A stretch of 64,000 bases of DNA, from contig NC_037094.1 in assembly GCF_002994745.2 (NCBI RefSeq), positions 67,518,319 to 67,582,318 of the forward strand. The letters run 5' to 3'. Every line of letters starts with the position of its first letter. Position 1 is the first letter of the stretch. Positions 24,215-34,094 of the stretch are shown piece by piece. The notes below the pieces were generated by a model, which was not told the DNA's origin, did not search any database, and worked only from the letters and a program-made list of their open reading frames with translations. Source of the stretch: Rosa chinensis. Lineage: Eukaryota; Streptophyta; Magnoliopsida; Rosales; Rosaceae. The position numbers and the translations under genes are program-made.

Positions 24215-24234
24215 AGAAACGCTTCTGAACTCAT
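24211..24234 (-). CDS. Small uORF (7 codons) overlapping the SC-peptide start
   Basis: It reads MSSEAFL and a stop. Its TGA overlaps the ATG of the SC-peptide uORF in the arrangement ATGA, so it may set how many ribosomes reinitiate on or bypass the next uORF. The function is inferred from layout only. Confidence 0.6.
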   Translation of the reverse strand: MSSEAFL

Positions 24235-25325
24235 TGGGGTTACGTTACAAAGAACCCTAGATTTCCCAGATCCCCAAATTCAGAATTGAAATAAATTTCA
24301 AGAAAACCCGAAAACAAACAACACAAAACCACCAGAGAGAGATCTGGAGAGAGAGAGAAAGAGACAAGGCAACTACTACTACAACTTTATCTGAAAGCTG
24401 GGCGGAGAGACAGAGGGAGGCTATATGAATCGCAAAGCGAAAGAAGGGAAGGTTAACAAGGGCAATGGAGGGTGGGTTTTATAGGGGAAATCGGAGAGGG
24501 TGGGAGGGTCCCAAGTGGGTGTGGATAACAATAAAAAAAAAGTGGGACCATTTTATACTACGATATCGTGGGTGCTAATTACATCATTTTATACTACCAA
24601 ATTAAATTTGGTGTCATGCAGTGCCGGCCCTGAGGCTAGGCGAAGCAGGCCCAAGCCTAGGGCCTCATATTTTAGGGGCCTCAAAAAATTTTATTATGTA
24701 GGCCTGCAGAAAAAAAAAAAAAAAAAAAAAAAAAAGAATCAATCTAAACCACTTTGTGTCTTCGTACACGCAACATGACCCTATGTTTTCAATATTTCCA
24801 TAGTTCCATCAGATTGAGACGCAAAGCAGTAGAGAGGAGATGATTTTCCTCTTTCTAAGTTCAAGTTTTTGAAGCTCTTTCTCAATCCAAGACAAAAATC
24901 CAATTATGATTGAACATCTCAGAAGGTTTCCTCGGTGGCTATCGAAAATCCAATTGTGATTGAGAGGATCAGATGAAAAAGTAAATTCAAGAGACTGAAG
25001 AGTTGATTTTATCTTCCAAAAACGCAAAAAGGTAAGATCTTTGAAGGTTTTTATTTTCGATTTTGAAGAAATTTTGGTTTTTTCGTTCTCTATTTGTGTT
25101 TTTGATACTCTTGGCCTCTTGTATTCCATTCCTTTTCAATTTTGGTTTGAAACATGTAATTATGAAATCATGATTTATAACATTTATTGAAAATTTAAGA
25201 CTTGTGAACTATTTAATATATTGCAGAACAATGAACAATGATTTTGTTTCATCTTTGTTTTTAGGGATTTTAGAGTTATCAGTTATGCATGTTTCAACTT
25301 TCGTCTCTGTTTCATTCATTCTCTG

Positions 25326-25849
25326 TTGAAAATTTGCTATATGCCTGAGGCTTTCTATATGATATTCTTTAGGGGTTCAAATCATTCAATTGTTGAAATA
25401 AGAGAAGCTTTGATTCACTTGGTGAATGGTAAAGAAGATGTCAAGACAAAAAGTGATGCTGAGACTTTAGCAACATATAATCTTCAGAATTTTAAGTTCT
25501 TGTTCGGTATGATTATATGGTATGAATTGTTACATGCTATTAACAATGTCAGCAAAGTTCTGCAAACTGAAGATATGCATGTTGATACTGCCATCAAAGA
25601 ATTGGAACGTCTTCTTTCATTTCTTCAAAAGTTTAGAGAAACTGGATTTGAGGAGTCCTTGATTGAAGCTAAAGAGATTGCAAGTGAGATGGGGATTGAA
25701 CCGGTATTCATGGAAAAACGGACAATTCACAAAAAGAGACAATTTGGTGAAAGCTCTAGCGAAGCGGTGACACAATTAGCTGCAGAATCCTTTAAAGTCA
25801 ATTATTTTCTCTACATAGTTGATCAAGCTATTTCCTCATTCAAAACCAG
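25326..25849 (+). pseudogene. hAT transposase, middle fragment (DUF4371/ZMYM1-like)
   Basis: It reads IREALIHLVNGKEDVKTKSD..., LQNFKFLFGMIIWYELLHAIN, ETGFEESLIEAKEIASEMGI and KKRQFGE, the stretch that precedes the hATC domain in plant zinc finger MYM-type protein 1-like transposases. The DNA ends in TTCAAAACCAG, which splices in frame to the fragment at 26586. The zinc finger and catalytic N-terminal part are absent. Confidence 0.85.
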
Positions 25850-25921
25850 GTTAGCACAATTTCATTCAAATTTAATATAATCAGTTAATGAGCATGATGT
25901 TTTGAGCAAGCTGATGATCAT

Positions 25922-26384
25922 GTAATTGGTCACGTAACTGACCATGTAACTGTAACTGGTCATGTAATTGGTCACGTAACTGACCATGTAACTGACCATG
26001 TCACTGACCATGTCACTGACCAAGTAACTGGTCATGTAACTGGTCACGTAATTGACCATGTCACTGACCAAGTAACTGGTCATGTAACTGGTCACGTAAC
26101 TGACTATGTCACTGACCATGTCACTGACCAAGTAACTGACCAAGTAACTGGTCATGTAACTGACCATGTCACTGACCAAGTAACTGGTCATGTAACTGGT
26201 CACGTAACTGACCATGTCACTGACCAAGTAACTGTAACTGGTCATGTAACTGGTCAAGTAACTGACCATGTCACTGACCAAGTAACTGTAACTGGTCATG
26301 TAACTGGTCAAGTAACTGACCATGTCACTGACCAAGTAACTGTAACTGGTCACGTAACTGACCATGTCACTGACCAAGTAACTG
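25922..26384. repeat. 12-bp unit minisatellite inside the hAT element
   Basis: About 38 units follow the themes GTAACTGGTCAT, GTCACTGACCAT and GTAACTGACCAA, arranged in higher-order groups of two to four units. TGGTCA and TGACCA are reverse complements, so the array is rich in short inverted repeats. The reading frame along it is open on the minus strand only because the unit is a multiple of three. I do not regard that as a gene. Confidence 0.95.
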
Positions 26385-26585
26385 TGAGCACACTCTTGTA
26401 TTACAAGATCATAGCTGTGAGTTTCTTCAAATTGAACAACTCTGTACCTACCACTTGATTTATCCAACTTAATGATATCTAAGCAGATTATAGCAAAGAG
26501 AATCCAAGCAGAGAAGCCGTTGTTTTGGGTGAGACATGTTTATATAGTTTATTGAACTTCATCTTCTTCTTTTTTTCTAAACCAG

Positions 26586-27078
26586 GTTTGAGCAATTTAA
26601 GACTTTTGAAGAGAATTTTGGGCTTTTGTTTGATTTGGACAAGTTAAGGTCTGCAGATAGAGATAGTTTGAAGAGTTTTTGTGCTAACCTAACAAATTTA
26701 TTGAAGCATGGCGAGATTTCTGATCTTAATGAAGATGATCTATATCATGATTTACGAATGTTGAGTGAAGATTTACCCAATGAAACAAAAAGAGCTATTG
26801 ATGTGTTGAATTACATAAAAGAAGTTGATGGCTGTTATCCAAATGCTTGGATTGCTTATAGGATTTTGCTAACTATACCAGTCACAGTTGCCTCTGCAGA
26901 AAGAAGTTTTTCAAAGTTGAAATTGATCAAATCTTACCTTCGGTCTACTATGTCACAAGAGAGATTGAGTGGTTTGGCTATGATATCTATTGAAAAAGAT
27001 ATTGTTGGAAAACTTGATTATGTAAATTTGATTAGTACCTTTGCATCTAAAAATGCAAGACGAGTCATATTTCAATGA
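26586..27078 (+). pseudogene. hAT transposase, C-terminal hATC dimerisation domain
   Basis: After TCTAAACCAG the frame FEQFKTFEENFGLLFDLDKL continues to the hATC motif PNAWIAYRILLTIPVTVASAERSFSKLKLIKSYLRS, shown here by its core VASAERSFSKLK. It ends with a stop at 27078. The fragment is intact by itself but lacks the rest of the protein. Confidence 0.9.
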
Positions 27079-27192
27079 TACTTTGAAATTGGGATATTAT
27101 TTTCTTTTGTAATGTTTGAGCATTTATTTTGGGGCCTCAAATTTTTTCCTGCCTTGAGCCTCTAAACTCACAGGGCCGGCCCTGGTGTCATG

Positions 27193-27876
27193 GTTGGCGT
27201 AACATACAGCAATGATGTAATTGGCATAAACGAGGAAAATGAGGAAGGTTCTTTACCTCTTTCCTTTTGCTCATTTTTTTTCCATTTTACTTAAGCCAAT
27301 GTCAAATCTTGTCTGTCTTCGTTAATGCGCGTTTCTTGATTGGTTAATGAAAAGGTGGCGTATCGAAATTCAAAGGATTCGAATCTCTCTATAATTTCAG
27401 ATGCCAATATATGGAAACTTGATATTCGGCCAACTGGAATTGAAAAATATATGAGTTAATGGAAAATTCCAAATGGGATGTTATCATAAGGAGGCAGATT
27501 TTGTGGTTCAGTTTTCATCTTCATAAGTCATAACAAAGCATGTAACAATTTGAATTTGATCCGGTCCCACGCAGTGTAATTAATATATGTTTCCATTCCT
27601 TGCCGTAATTTCTCACTATTTATTGTTTTCTTAATTTTCCATGATAAATTTAAAAAAAAAAATAAAAAATTCATCCTTACACCGTGTACCTCATTAAGAT
27701 AAAAACGATTCAAACTAAAGGCTATAATTATATAAATACCAAAATAAGATGCGCAAACTAACGCATAACTTACTTTTAACACACGGTGACAAAAATAATA
27801 CTTCTCCCATATTGATAACTAAACAAAAACATGTCTCTTTTAAAAGAAATCTTGACAGTTACCAATTATGGTATAA
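27193..27876. other. AT-rich spacer
   Basis: No gene or clear repeat end was seen between the hAT target duplication and the MITE. Confidence 0.5.
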
Positions 27877-28245
27877 GAGCATCTTTAGCAATGCTATTTT
27901 TGAGTCAAATTTTAGCCAAAGTAGCTAAAAAGTCATTTTGGCTAGCCACTTTAGAAATACTTCTCCATCAGTGCTCTCTATTATAGTGAATTTTGAATTT
28001 ATATTATTTTTTAAAGAAAGGTTAAATAGTTTAAATGTATTTAAAAATGACATAAAATAACTCAAAATGAATGTTATAAATTATAGAGAGTCTTATCTCG
28101 CTCTCTATATTTATTAGCGAGATAGCTAAAAGTTATAATGGAGAGCCACTTAGGAGTCTGGTGCAGCTGCTAAAATATATAAAAAGCTAAACATGCTCTC
28201 CAAAATAGCTAAGGAGCCAAAATAGAGAGTCTGTTAAAAATGCTC
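27877..28245. mobile_element. MITE, PIF/Harbinger-like (369 bp)
   Basis: The ends GAGCATCTTTAGCA and (reverse complement of the right end) GAGCATTTTTAACA are inverted repeats, bordered on both sides by TAA (27874-27876, 28246-28248) as a 3-bp target duplication. The interior is AT-rich with repeated AGCTAAAA and GGAGAGC words and has no coding capacity. The class assignment rests on end sequence and duplication length. Confidence 0.75.
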
Positions 28246-28248
28246 TAA

Positions 28249-28923
28249 GAAATCAATAATATATGAGAATACTCATATAGTAATTCTTGCTACTACATAC
28301 TAATCCTCCAACCTACCGCCCCAATCGCCAAACTACTAAGTATTGCATAGAGATGTCAAGACGCTCTCCATAATAGCTCAATTTACAACCAAGTTAAGCC
28401 TAAACAACCTAAACACAACAAAGAACCCAACAACCCCTTTGTCCTGCCTAGACAATCTGGTCCACTTAAGGACCCCTGACCACCACTGTTATCATTTGCG
28501 CCACTGCTAGTGTCACTTATAACTCATCCCAAAGCTAGCCTTTAGCACAAACTTGCTGCCACACAAGTAGAAACTCAACATAAATCTCCCAAGTAGATTA
28601 GCCTGAGTAATAAGCGAAAATACAACATTAATAAGTAGTCAATCTAAAGAAATTCGAACACATTCTACTGCTACCATCTCAAGTGCACAGTGCTGCCAGT
28701 GCACCTCACTCACCTTAGCACATCACCAAGATGGAGATCGAACCTGATCCAAAGCAAACGTACAAGGAGAAACCACTACCTACTGCACCTTGAGAGAGTA
28801 AATCTTGTTTACCACCATAATGGGATTAATGGCTATGCGAGGAAGAGACCTTTTGAGCTTGTTCGACAAGTCGGTAAGTCGCTAAGAATAGGGTTTAAGT
28901 ATTATCAATGTGCCTTCAAACTT
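28249..28923. other. Spacer without recognised gene
   Basis: Mixed composition. The short reading frames look accidental. Confidence 0.45.
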
Positions 28924-28943
28924 TAATAGTGAATAACAATAAA

Positions 28944-29854
28944 AAAGAAAAAGAACGACATGCACACCATAAAATAAGTGCATCTCTAAACCCTAAAGGC
29001 CCTTTTTTTTTTCCTAGTGCGATTTCGAGCTCGTCCAACGACGCTGATGTCTTGAGGTCTGTTGCTGGACGGGTTTTGACGGCTATTTCTCGTGGGGTTC
29101 CGTCGAAGGAGGTGCTGCTGGGGTTTGTTGGCTGGTTTTGGCTAGGCTGGTGCGAGGCGGAGGGTTGTGCAAACAAGGCAGGTTATCGATCCTTGATGAA
29201 GGTTCTTGGTTAGCAACGTTACGGATCCGACTCATTGGCCGTGTGTGGGGCAAGGACCTGGATTGGGGATTGGTTTTTCGTGCTGGTGTGGGCAGTGGAG
29301 GTTTGGTTTTATGGCGGTTTGGGCCGTGGTTGTTGCGGTAGGGATCGAGGCGACGCAGATCGTGGCGGTATACGGTGGACAGAGCTCTGCCTGGCAGTTT
29401 CGTACGATGGGGAGGGGACAAGCAGGTGGACTGGACCTTGACCTTGCTCATGGGCCTGCGTGGACTTCCTTTGGTGGACGCCTTAGTTGGGCTTTGAGTT
29501 TTTGGCTGTTGGGCTACTAGTTTTGAGCTGGGTTTTTGCTCTAGGCCCTCTTGTTTAGTTTAGTCATTTTGATTAAAATAATTCCCTACTTTGTTAGGGA
29601 GCTGTGCTTCTAGTTTTTTTAGTGAGCGTCATCGAGTCTAGTTTACTCGGCCTATTTACTATGTAGTAGCTAATGGTTTATAGGCTTCATTTTGGAGTAT
29701 GAAATTGTCAAATGATTGGACCTAATCTATGTATCACTGTGCTACTACCACAAACTCTTTATCTACCCCTTGATGGTAGAGGGAGGATATGTAATGACCC
29801 TTTCTGGCTTTCAATGAATTATAGTCGCCCTATTTGGGTTTGTTCAAAAAAAAA
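28944..29854 (+). mobile_element. Old poly(A)-tailed retroposon (non-LTR type), no reverse transcriptase
   Basis: A GC-rich start and a long non-coding 3' part end in an A-run (about 29846-29854). A similar block flanks it on both sides: TAGTGAATAACAATAAAA near 28927 and TGGTGAACAACAATAAAA near 29859. This fits an aged target-site duplication of about 20 bp. Reading frames in it are short and on both strands. It is a 5'-truncated LINE or LINE-mobilised sequence; the family was not identified. Confidence 0.6.
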
Positions 29855-29876
29855 TAAATGGTGAACAACAATAAAA

Positions 29877-30531
29877 TTTCAATAGAATAAAATACTGAAA
29901 TCCCAAAAAAAAAATTAGACCTTTCTAACATAGTTGCCAAGGGATTGTGTCAATTTACTAAATCTATCATAATAGATAAACCCCAACTCAAAGTATTTAA
30001 TAGTTTTGTTGGATATAGAAACTCAATCTCAACTTATTTATTAAATGGGTGACCTGCAATGATCTGCCTAATCTATTTAATAAACATGTTATATTAGTTT
30101 GAATTTAATGATCCATTTTGATCATTTAAATAGGTTCACTAATCAAATTTTAAGACATTTGACCGAAAATGATACATGACATTATAAATCCAAAGTGAAA
30201 GACACTTGACTGATATATGACATTTAATTTTTAGATACATACAAAATTACTAAGAAATAAATAATGTATGTGAGTTATATACAATCCCCGACTACGTACT
30301 ATAGTAAACATATTTTACGAGTGCAGATAAAATATTTTTTAATCAGACAAGCTTAAGTCGTGTTAAAATTGATAACCGCATTCTACATTATGATAAAACT
30401 TTATAACCAACAATTTTTATCCGATAATAACCATTTTTGTTCTTAATTTTTTAAAATTAATCATGCTCATTGATGTGTGCAAGTTTAGTAGAAAGTCGAT
30501 CAATCAGTTATTTGTACTCATGATTAAATTC
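29877..30531. other. AT-rich spacer
   Basis: Very AT-rich, with no gene or repeat ends seen. Confidence 0.5.
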
Positions 30532-32207
30532 TGCTTATTACCCTGTACTTTCAAGGGTTCATCAATTTAGTCTCTAAACTTCTAATTTAATCAGAAAAGT
30601 CTTCGCACTCTCCAATTTCATCAAATCAATCCATTTCGTCACTATTCCATCAATTTTATCTGTTAAGGTGCTGACGTGGCTGAAGGAGCTCTGATCTGTC
30701 AATTTTGTGGGACCTTCTCACAGGTAAAATTTTCAAAATACCCACCGATTATATCTCCCTCTGTTCCTACCTGAGCGCCCAGTAGCCAATCTCTCAGCTT
30801 TGCTTGCTTAATAAACAAAAACAAGAGGCAAGTTAGGCCAACAACAGTTAGCTTCCCTCCCTCCAAACTTTATGATTCACTTGGAATCAAAGCAAAGGCT
30901 CTATAGTAGCTGATTTTTGGTCACCATCTCAGACTCAAACCCTCACCTTCCTGACATATTCTACACACCTATTTTCCCTAATCCCCTTTTACACACCTCA
31001 GTTTCTTTGATCTTGTTCATATTCACAGTTTGGCATCTCTCTGCATGTTTTAGGGTTTTAGTTCCCATAATTGAGGCCTTGGAAGTTTCTATCTTTCTAT
31101 GTTTTTGGCATCTTTGGTGAAAAGTTAATTGGTTTTCTGTTAGAATCCAATAAAGATACTCAGTTTGATGGGTTGATTAAAAGCTTGAAGCTTTGAGTCA
31201 TCGGAGAAAGAGAGTCTTTCATAGCTTATGAAATTGGGGTTTTGGGTTTGCTCACTTTGCTGCTGTTGATTTTGCTACTGTTGATTAAAAGCTTAAAGCT
31301 TTAAGTCATTAGAGATACAAGTTTTCTAGATTGTGCTTGTGGCTACTCAACCAATATGATATTTTTCACCTTTTGCCTCATTTAAGTCTCATGACTATCA
31401 TTGAAAACATGAAGGTTACATGAATATTATCATACAAAGCTTTTTTGTCAAAACCAACTACACACCACCTATTTGTGAAAATGCCAGCATAGTTTTTGTG
31501 ATACAACTCTCATATATTTCATGTTAGCCTCTCAAATCTCGTTGACACGTCAACACCATATAACTCTTCTCCAGAGCCAGATATATAGGGGGCTCTCTAT
31601 GCATAGTACTCGTTACATTTTCCAACTAGATTCAATGTGTAACTCTACCAGTGCTGTTTCGTTTTTAGAGCTTTCCAGGAGAGAATCGAATGGCTGTGAA
31701 TGTGAGGACCATATCTTCTAGACCTCTTCCTTCTGCATTCTTGATCAGAATGGCTATGAGGATATCTAGAGCAAGGTGGTTCACCTTCTTGAGAAGAGTT
31801 TTCCACTACCAAAATGGGTCAAGTTCTAATCTTGGATCGAACCTTTATAATTCTAGCACTTGGGTGATGCTGGAGTTCATAGCTTTGGTCATTTAGATAA
31901 GCATCACCACGAATATTCTGGCTGTTTCGGAGAGGGAAAAGCCGGTTCAGAGAGTGAAAACGGGGAATTAGGCTATCAGGAAGGAACGGGGGAAGATGTA
32001 GTCAATGGGTATTTTGGAAATTTTTTATGTGAGAAGGTCCAACAAAACTGCCCCTCAAGCTACATCAGCACCTTAATAGAGAAAATTGATGGAGTAGAGA
32101 CGGAATGGATCGATTTGATGAAATTGGAGAGTGCGCGGACTAGTCTGATTAAATTAGAAGTCCAGGAACTGAAATGATGAGCCCTTGAAAGTACAAGGTA
32201 GTAAGCA
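30532..32207. mobile_element. Long-TIR element, Pack-MULE-like, 1.68 kb
   Basis: The left arm (30532 to about 30782) and the right arm (about 31968 to 32207) are long inverted repeats. For example, TGCTTATTACCCTGTACTTT at the left corresponds to the reverse complement of the right end with few changes, and the match runs about 240 bp. There is no transposase. The interior carries a gene fragment similar to a RING E3 ligase. Long terminal inverted repeats around captured gene pieces are the mark of Pack-MULEs. I could not find a clean 9-bp target duplication, so the superfamily stays open. Confidence 0.75.
31681..31967 (+). pseudogene. Captured fragment of a membrane RING E3 ubiquitin ligase gene (At4g11680/At1g63170-like)
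   Basis: The frame from 31690 reads AVNVRTISSRPLPSAF..., RARWFTFLRRVFHYQNG and NSSTWVMLEFIALV, then a TAG, then ISITTNILAVSEREKPV. This matches my recollection of the region before and into the first membrane helices of this plant E3 group. The TAG sits where Gln would be expected (VVQI). No RING domain is present. It lies against the right inverted arm of the element, so it is a captured and decayed fragment. The gene assignment is from memory of the family. Confidence 0.6.
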
Positions 32208-32744
32208 TAATTTTTTCCTAGTACTTACAGTCCTAGAAAATGTAAGCAGCCAGCGCATGTTTTAGCTAGAAAATCCTTATGTATCTTGCATTTAAAGTTT
32301 GAATTGAGGATGGGCCACAATGGCTCTCCAATGTACTTTTAGTTGATGTAAACATCTCAATTGCTTAATCTATGCAATTTCTTCTTCTAAAAAAAAAATG
32401 TCGAAGAAGGTTAGTGGAATTAGGTAGAATATGTTTCACAAACATTTGTTAAACCTAAATAGTTCTGGATTACTTATTAGGGATTCACATTCCTTATTTT
32501 ACAATCCACATTCTTTTTTTTTTTTAGTATCTTAAATTTTGTTTCTTTGTAGTGTGGATTGTAAATTCTTTGTAATGTGGATTTTTCTAATGAGAACCAC
32601 TAAAATGACAACTAGTTGAAGATTTTCTAATTATTGGTTTGGAATACCCACTTTTTGATTACATTATAGCAAATTAACCGTTACATGTTTATGTATGCAT
32701 GAGTAGATCGCTTTTGAAAATTTTCTTCCAAATTACTAATCATT
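32208..32744. other. AT-rich spacer with an imperfect hairpin
   Basis: Around 32487-32595 the words TTTACAATCCACATT and GTGTGGATTGTAAA are inverted relative to each other around a T-run, possibly a small foldback MITE. Otherwise nothing was recognised. Confidence 0.4.
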
Positions 32745-32761
32745 AAGATACCAAACTAGAT

Positions 32762-33595
32762 TCCGGTCAGATGGTTCTGATCTCTTTTGGGTCATATGGA
32801 TCTGATTTGGGGTGGGGGTGGTGTGGTGTTCCTTACTCGCATGAGGGATTTGATGAGGCGATCCGGCATAGGCGGTAGTGAGGCGGAGACGGTGGCAGTT
32901 CGGGGGTGGCCGTGCTGGGTTTGGGTCTGGCTTTGGTGGTCGGCGGTGGTCTTCTCACTTCCTTGGCAGAATGGTTGTTGCTCGGATTTGGGCCTGAGTT
33001 CGGGATTTGGGCTCAATCAGGGCTGGTGTGTGGGTTTGGGCTCATCTATTGGGCTTTGAACTGGCTGTTATTTTATTTTAATGTTGTTATTGTTTTATGT
33101 TTAATTTGGTTGCGCTTTTTGCGAGCAATAAGTCCCTACCGTATTCGTGTAGGGCTACTCGGGCTAGCTACTTGTGTGTGCACTCAAAGTGCCTTGTCTG
33201 CTCTAGGTAGGCAGCGAGTTCCTTGCTTCGTCAAATGGTCGCTGCCTCTTAGTGGCAGAGTGAGATTACGTGTCGTCGGATTTATCCTCCGGCGGCAACA
33301 TAGTAGGAAAGCTGTGCGTATGGTAATTATGCTACGTTGTAATCGGGTTACATATCGAGTTATCTTTCCGTTATGTCACCGCCATGTCAAAGAAAATAGA
33401 GTCGCCAGTAGTGCGCTCTTTGCTAGTTGGTGCCTAGTTGAATACAGTTATTTTGTAGGGACGTATGATAGTATTTTAGGACGTTCTCTATATGCTTATT
33501 GTAATCAGGGGTTTAGGCTCAATGTCCCCCCCTTGTATTCGACAGTTTCATTAATCAAGGCTTGAGGGCGGCCGCACCAACCCCCTATTCAAAAA
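32762..33595 (+). mobile_element. Poly(A)-tailed retroposon with perfect 17-bp target duplication
   Basis: AAGATACCAAACTAGAT occurs exactly at 32745-32761 and again at 33596-33612, directly after the A-run of the element. This is the classic outcome of LINE-type target-primed reverse transcription. The 834-bp body is GC-rich at the 5' end and carries no reverse transcriptase. Its 3' end (GTCCCCCCCTTGTATTCGAC..., GGCTTGAGGGCGGCCGCACC) recurs as shorter tails at 47256 and 59125. The 219-aa reading frame inside is not protein-like. Confidence 0.9.
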
Positions 33596-33612
33596 AAGAT
33601 ACCAAACTAGAT

Positions 33613-34094
33613 CAGATTAATGACCGAACCAAATTTGTCAAACATGAACAATTCATACTTATAACTGATAAATCACGATTATGATTGTCTTAACAATTTT
33701 CAATTTAGTTGAAAAATTGCTTAAATGATCTACATATAAATATATAAATATCTAACAGTTGATTTGCAGAAATGTTATCGATAAGTGAGTTTCACACAAA
33801 AGTCTTCATTTTAAATTTTAATGGTCCTCATTATAAATTTAGAATGGCTTCCTAATATTAGATACTAATATAAGAAAACATGGAATGTAAATCGTAAAAT
33901 GGGTACTTATTTGGTTCGGATTTAACTTTGCTGTTTACAGAAAGTCAAAAAACAAGAGCTGCGACGTCGTTCAGCATTTAACTGGGTCTCTTTACCAAAC
34001 TCCGGTCCAGTACTTGACCATCGACGTTTCTCCAAATCTCGGCTCTCTCTGGAACAAGTAGTATTCTAGCAGAGTCGATTTCTGTAGAAGAAGA
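33613..34094. other. VPS51 promoter and 5' leader
   Basis: It lies between the retroposon and the VPS51 start. The last 140 bp are less AT-rich and hold the likely 5' UTR. No clear TATA box was fixed. Confidence 0.45.

Larger units (their letters stand above)
24619..27184 (+). mobile_element. hAT transposon, non-autonomous, with complete ends and 8-bp target duplication
   Basis: It starts CAGTGCCGGCCCTGAG and ends CACAGGGCCGGCCCTG, which are inverted ends of the plant CAGGGCCGGC hAT family. GTGTCATG lies directly outside both ends (24611-24618 and 27185-27192), a perfect 8-bp target duplication. The subterminal GGGGCCTCAAA words also occur inverted at both ends. Inside are two fragments of a zinc-finger-MYM-like hAT transposase and a large minisatellite. 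The N-terminal and catalytic first half of the transposase is missing. Confidence 0.95.

Noticed and set aside
25922..26384. CRISPR-like look of regularly spaced repeats
   Set aside because: Units are contiguous without unique spacers and the genome is plant.
25862..26467. 201-residue open frame on the minus strand with VSDMVSYVTSYMTSYL repeats
   Set aside because: It is the minisatellite read in a frame kept open by the 12-bp unit; no conserved protein features.
32906..33565. 219-residue frame in the retroposon
   Set aside because: Composition is G/W/L-rich without domain pattern, and the frame lies in a sequence with clear retroposon ends.
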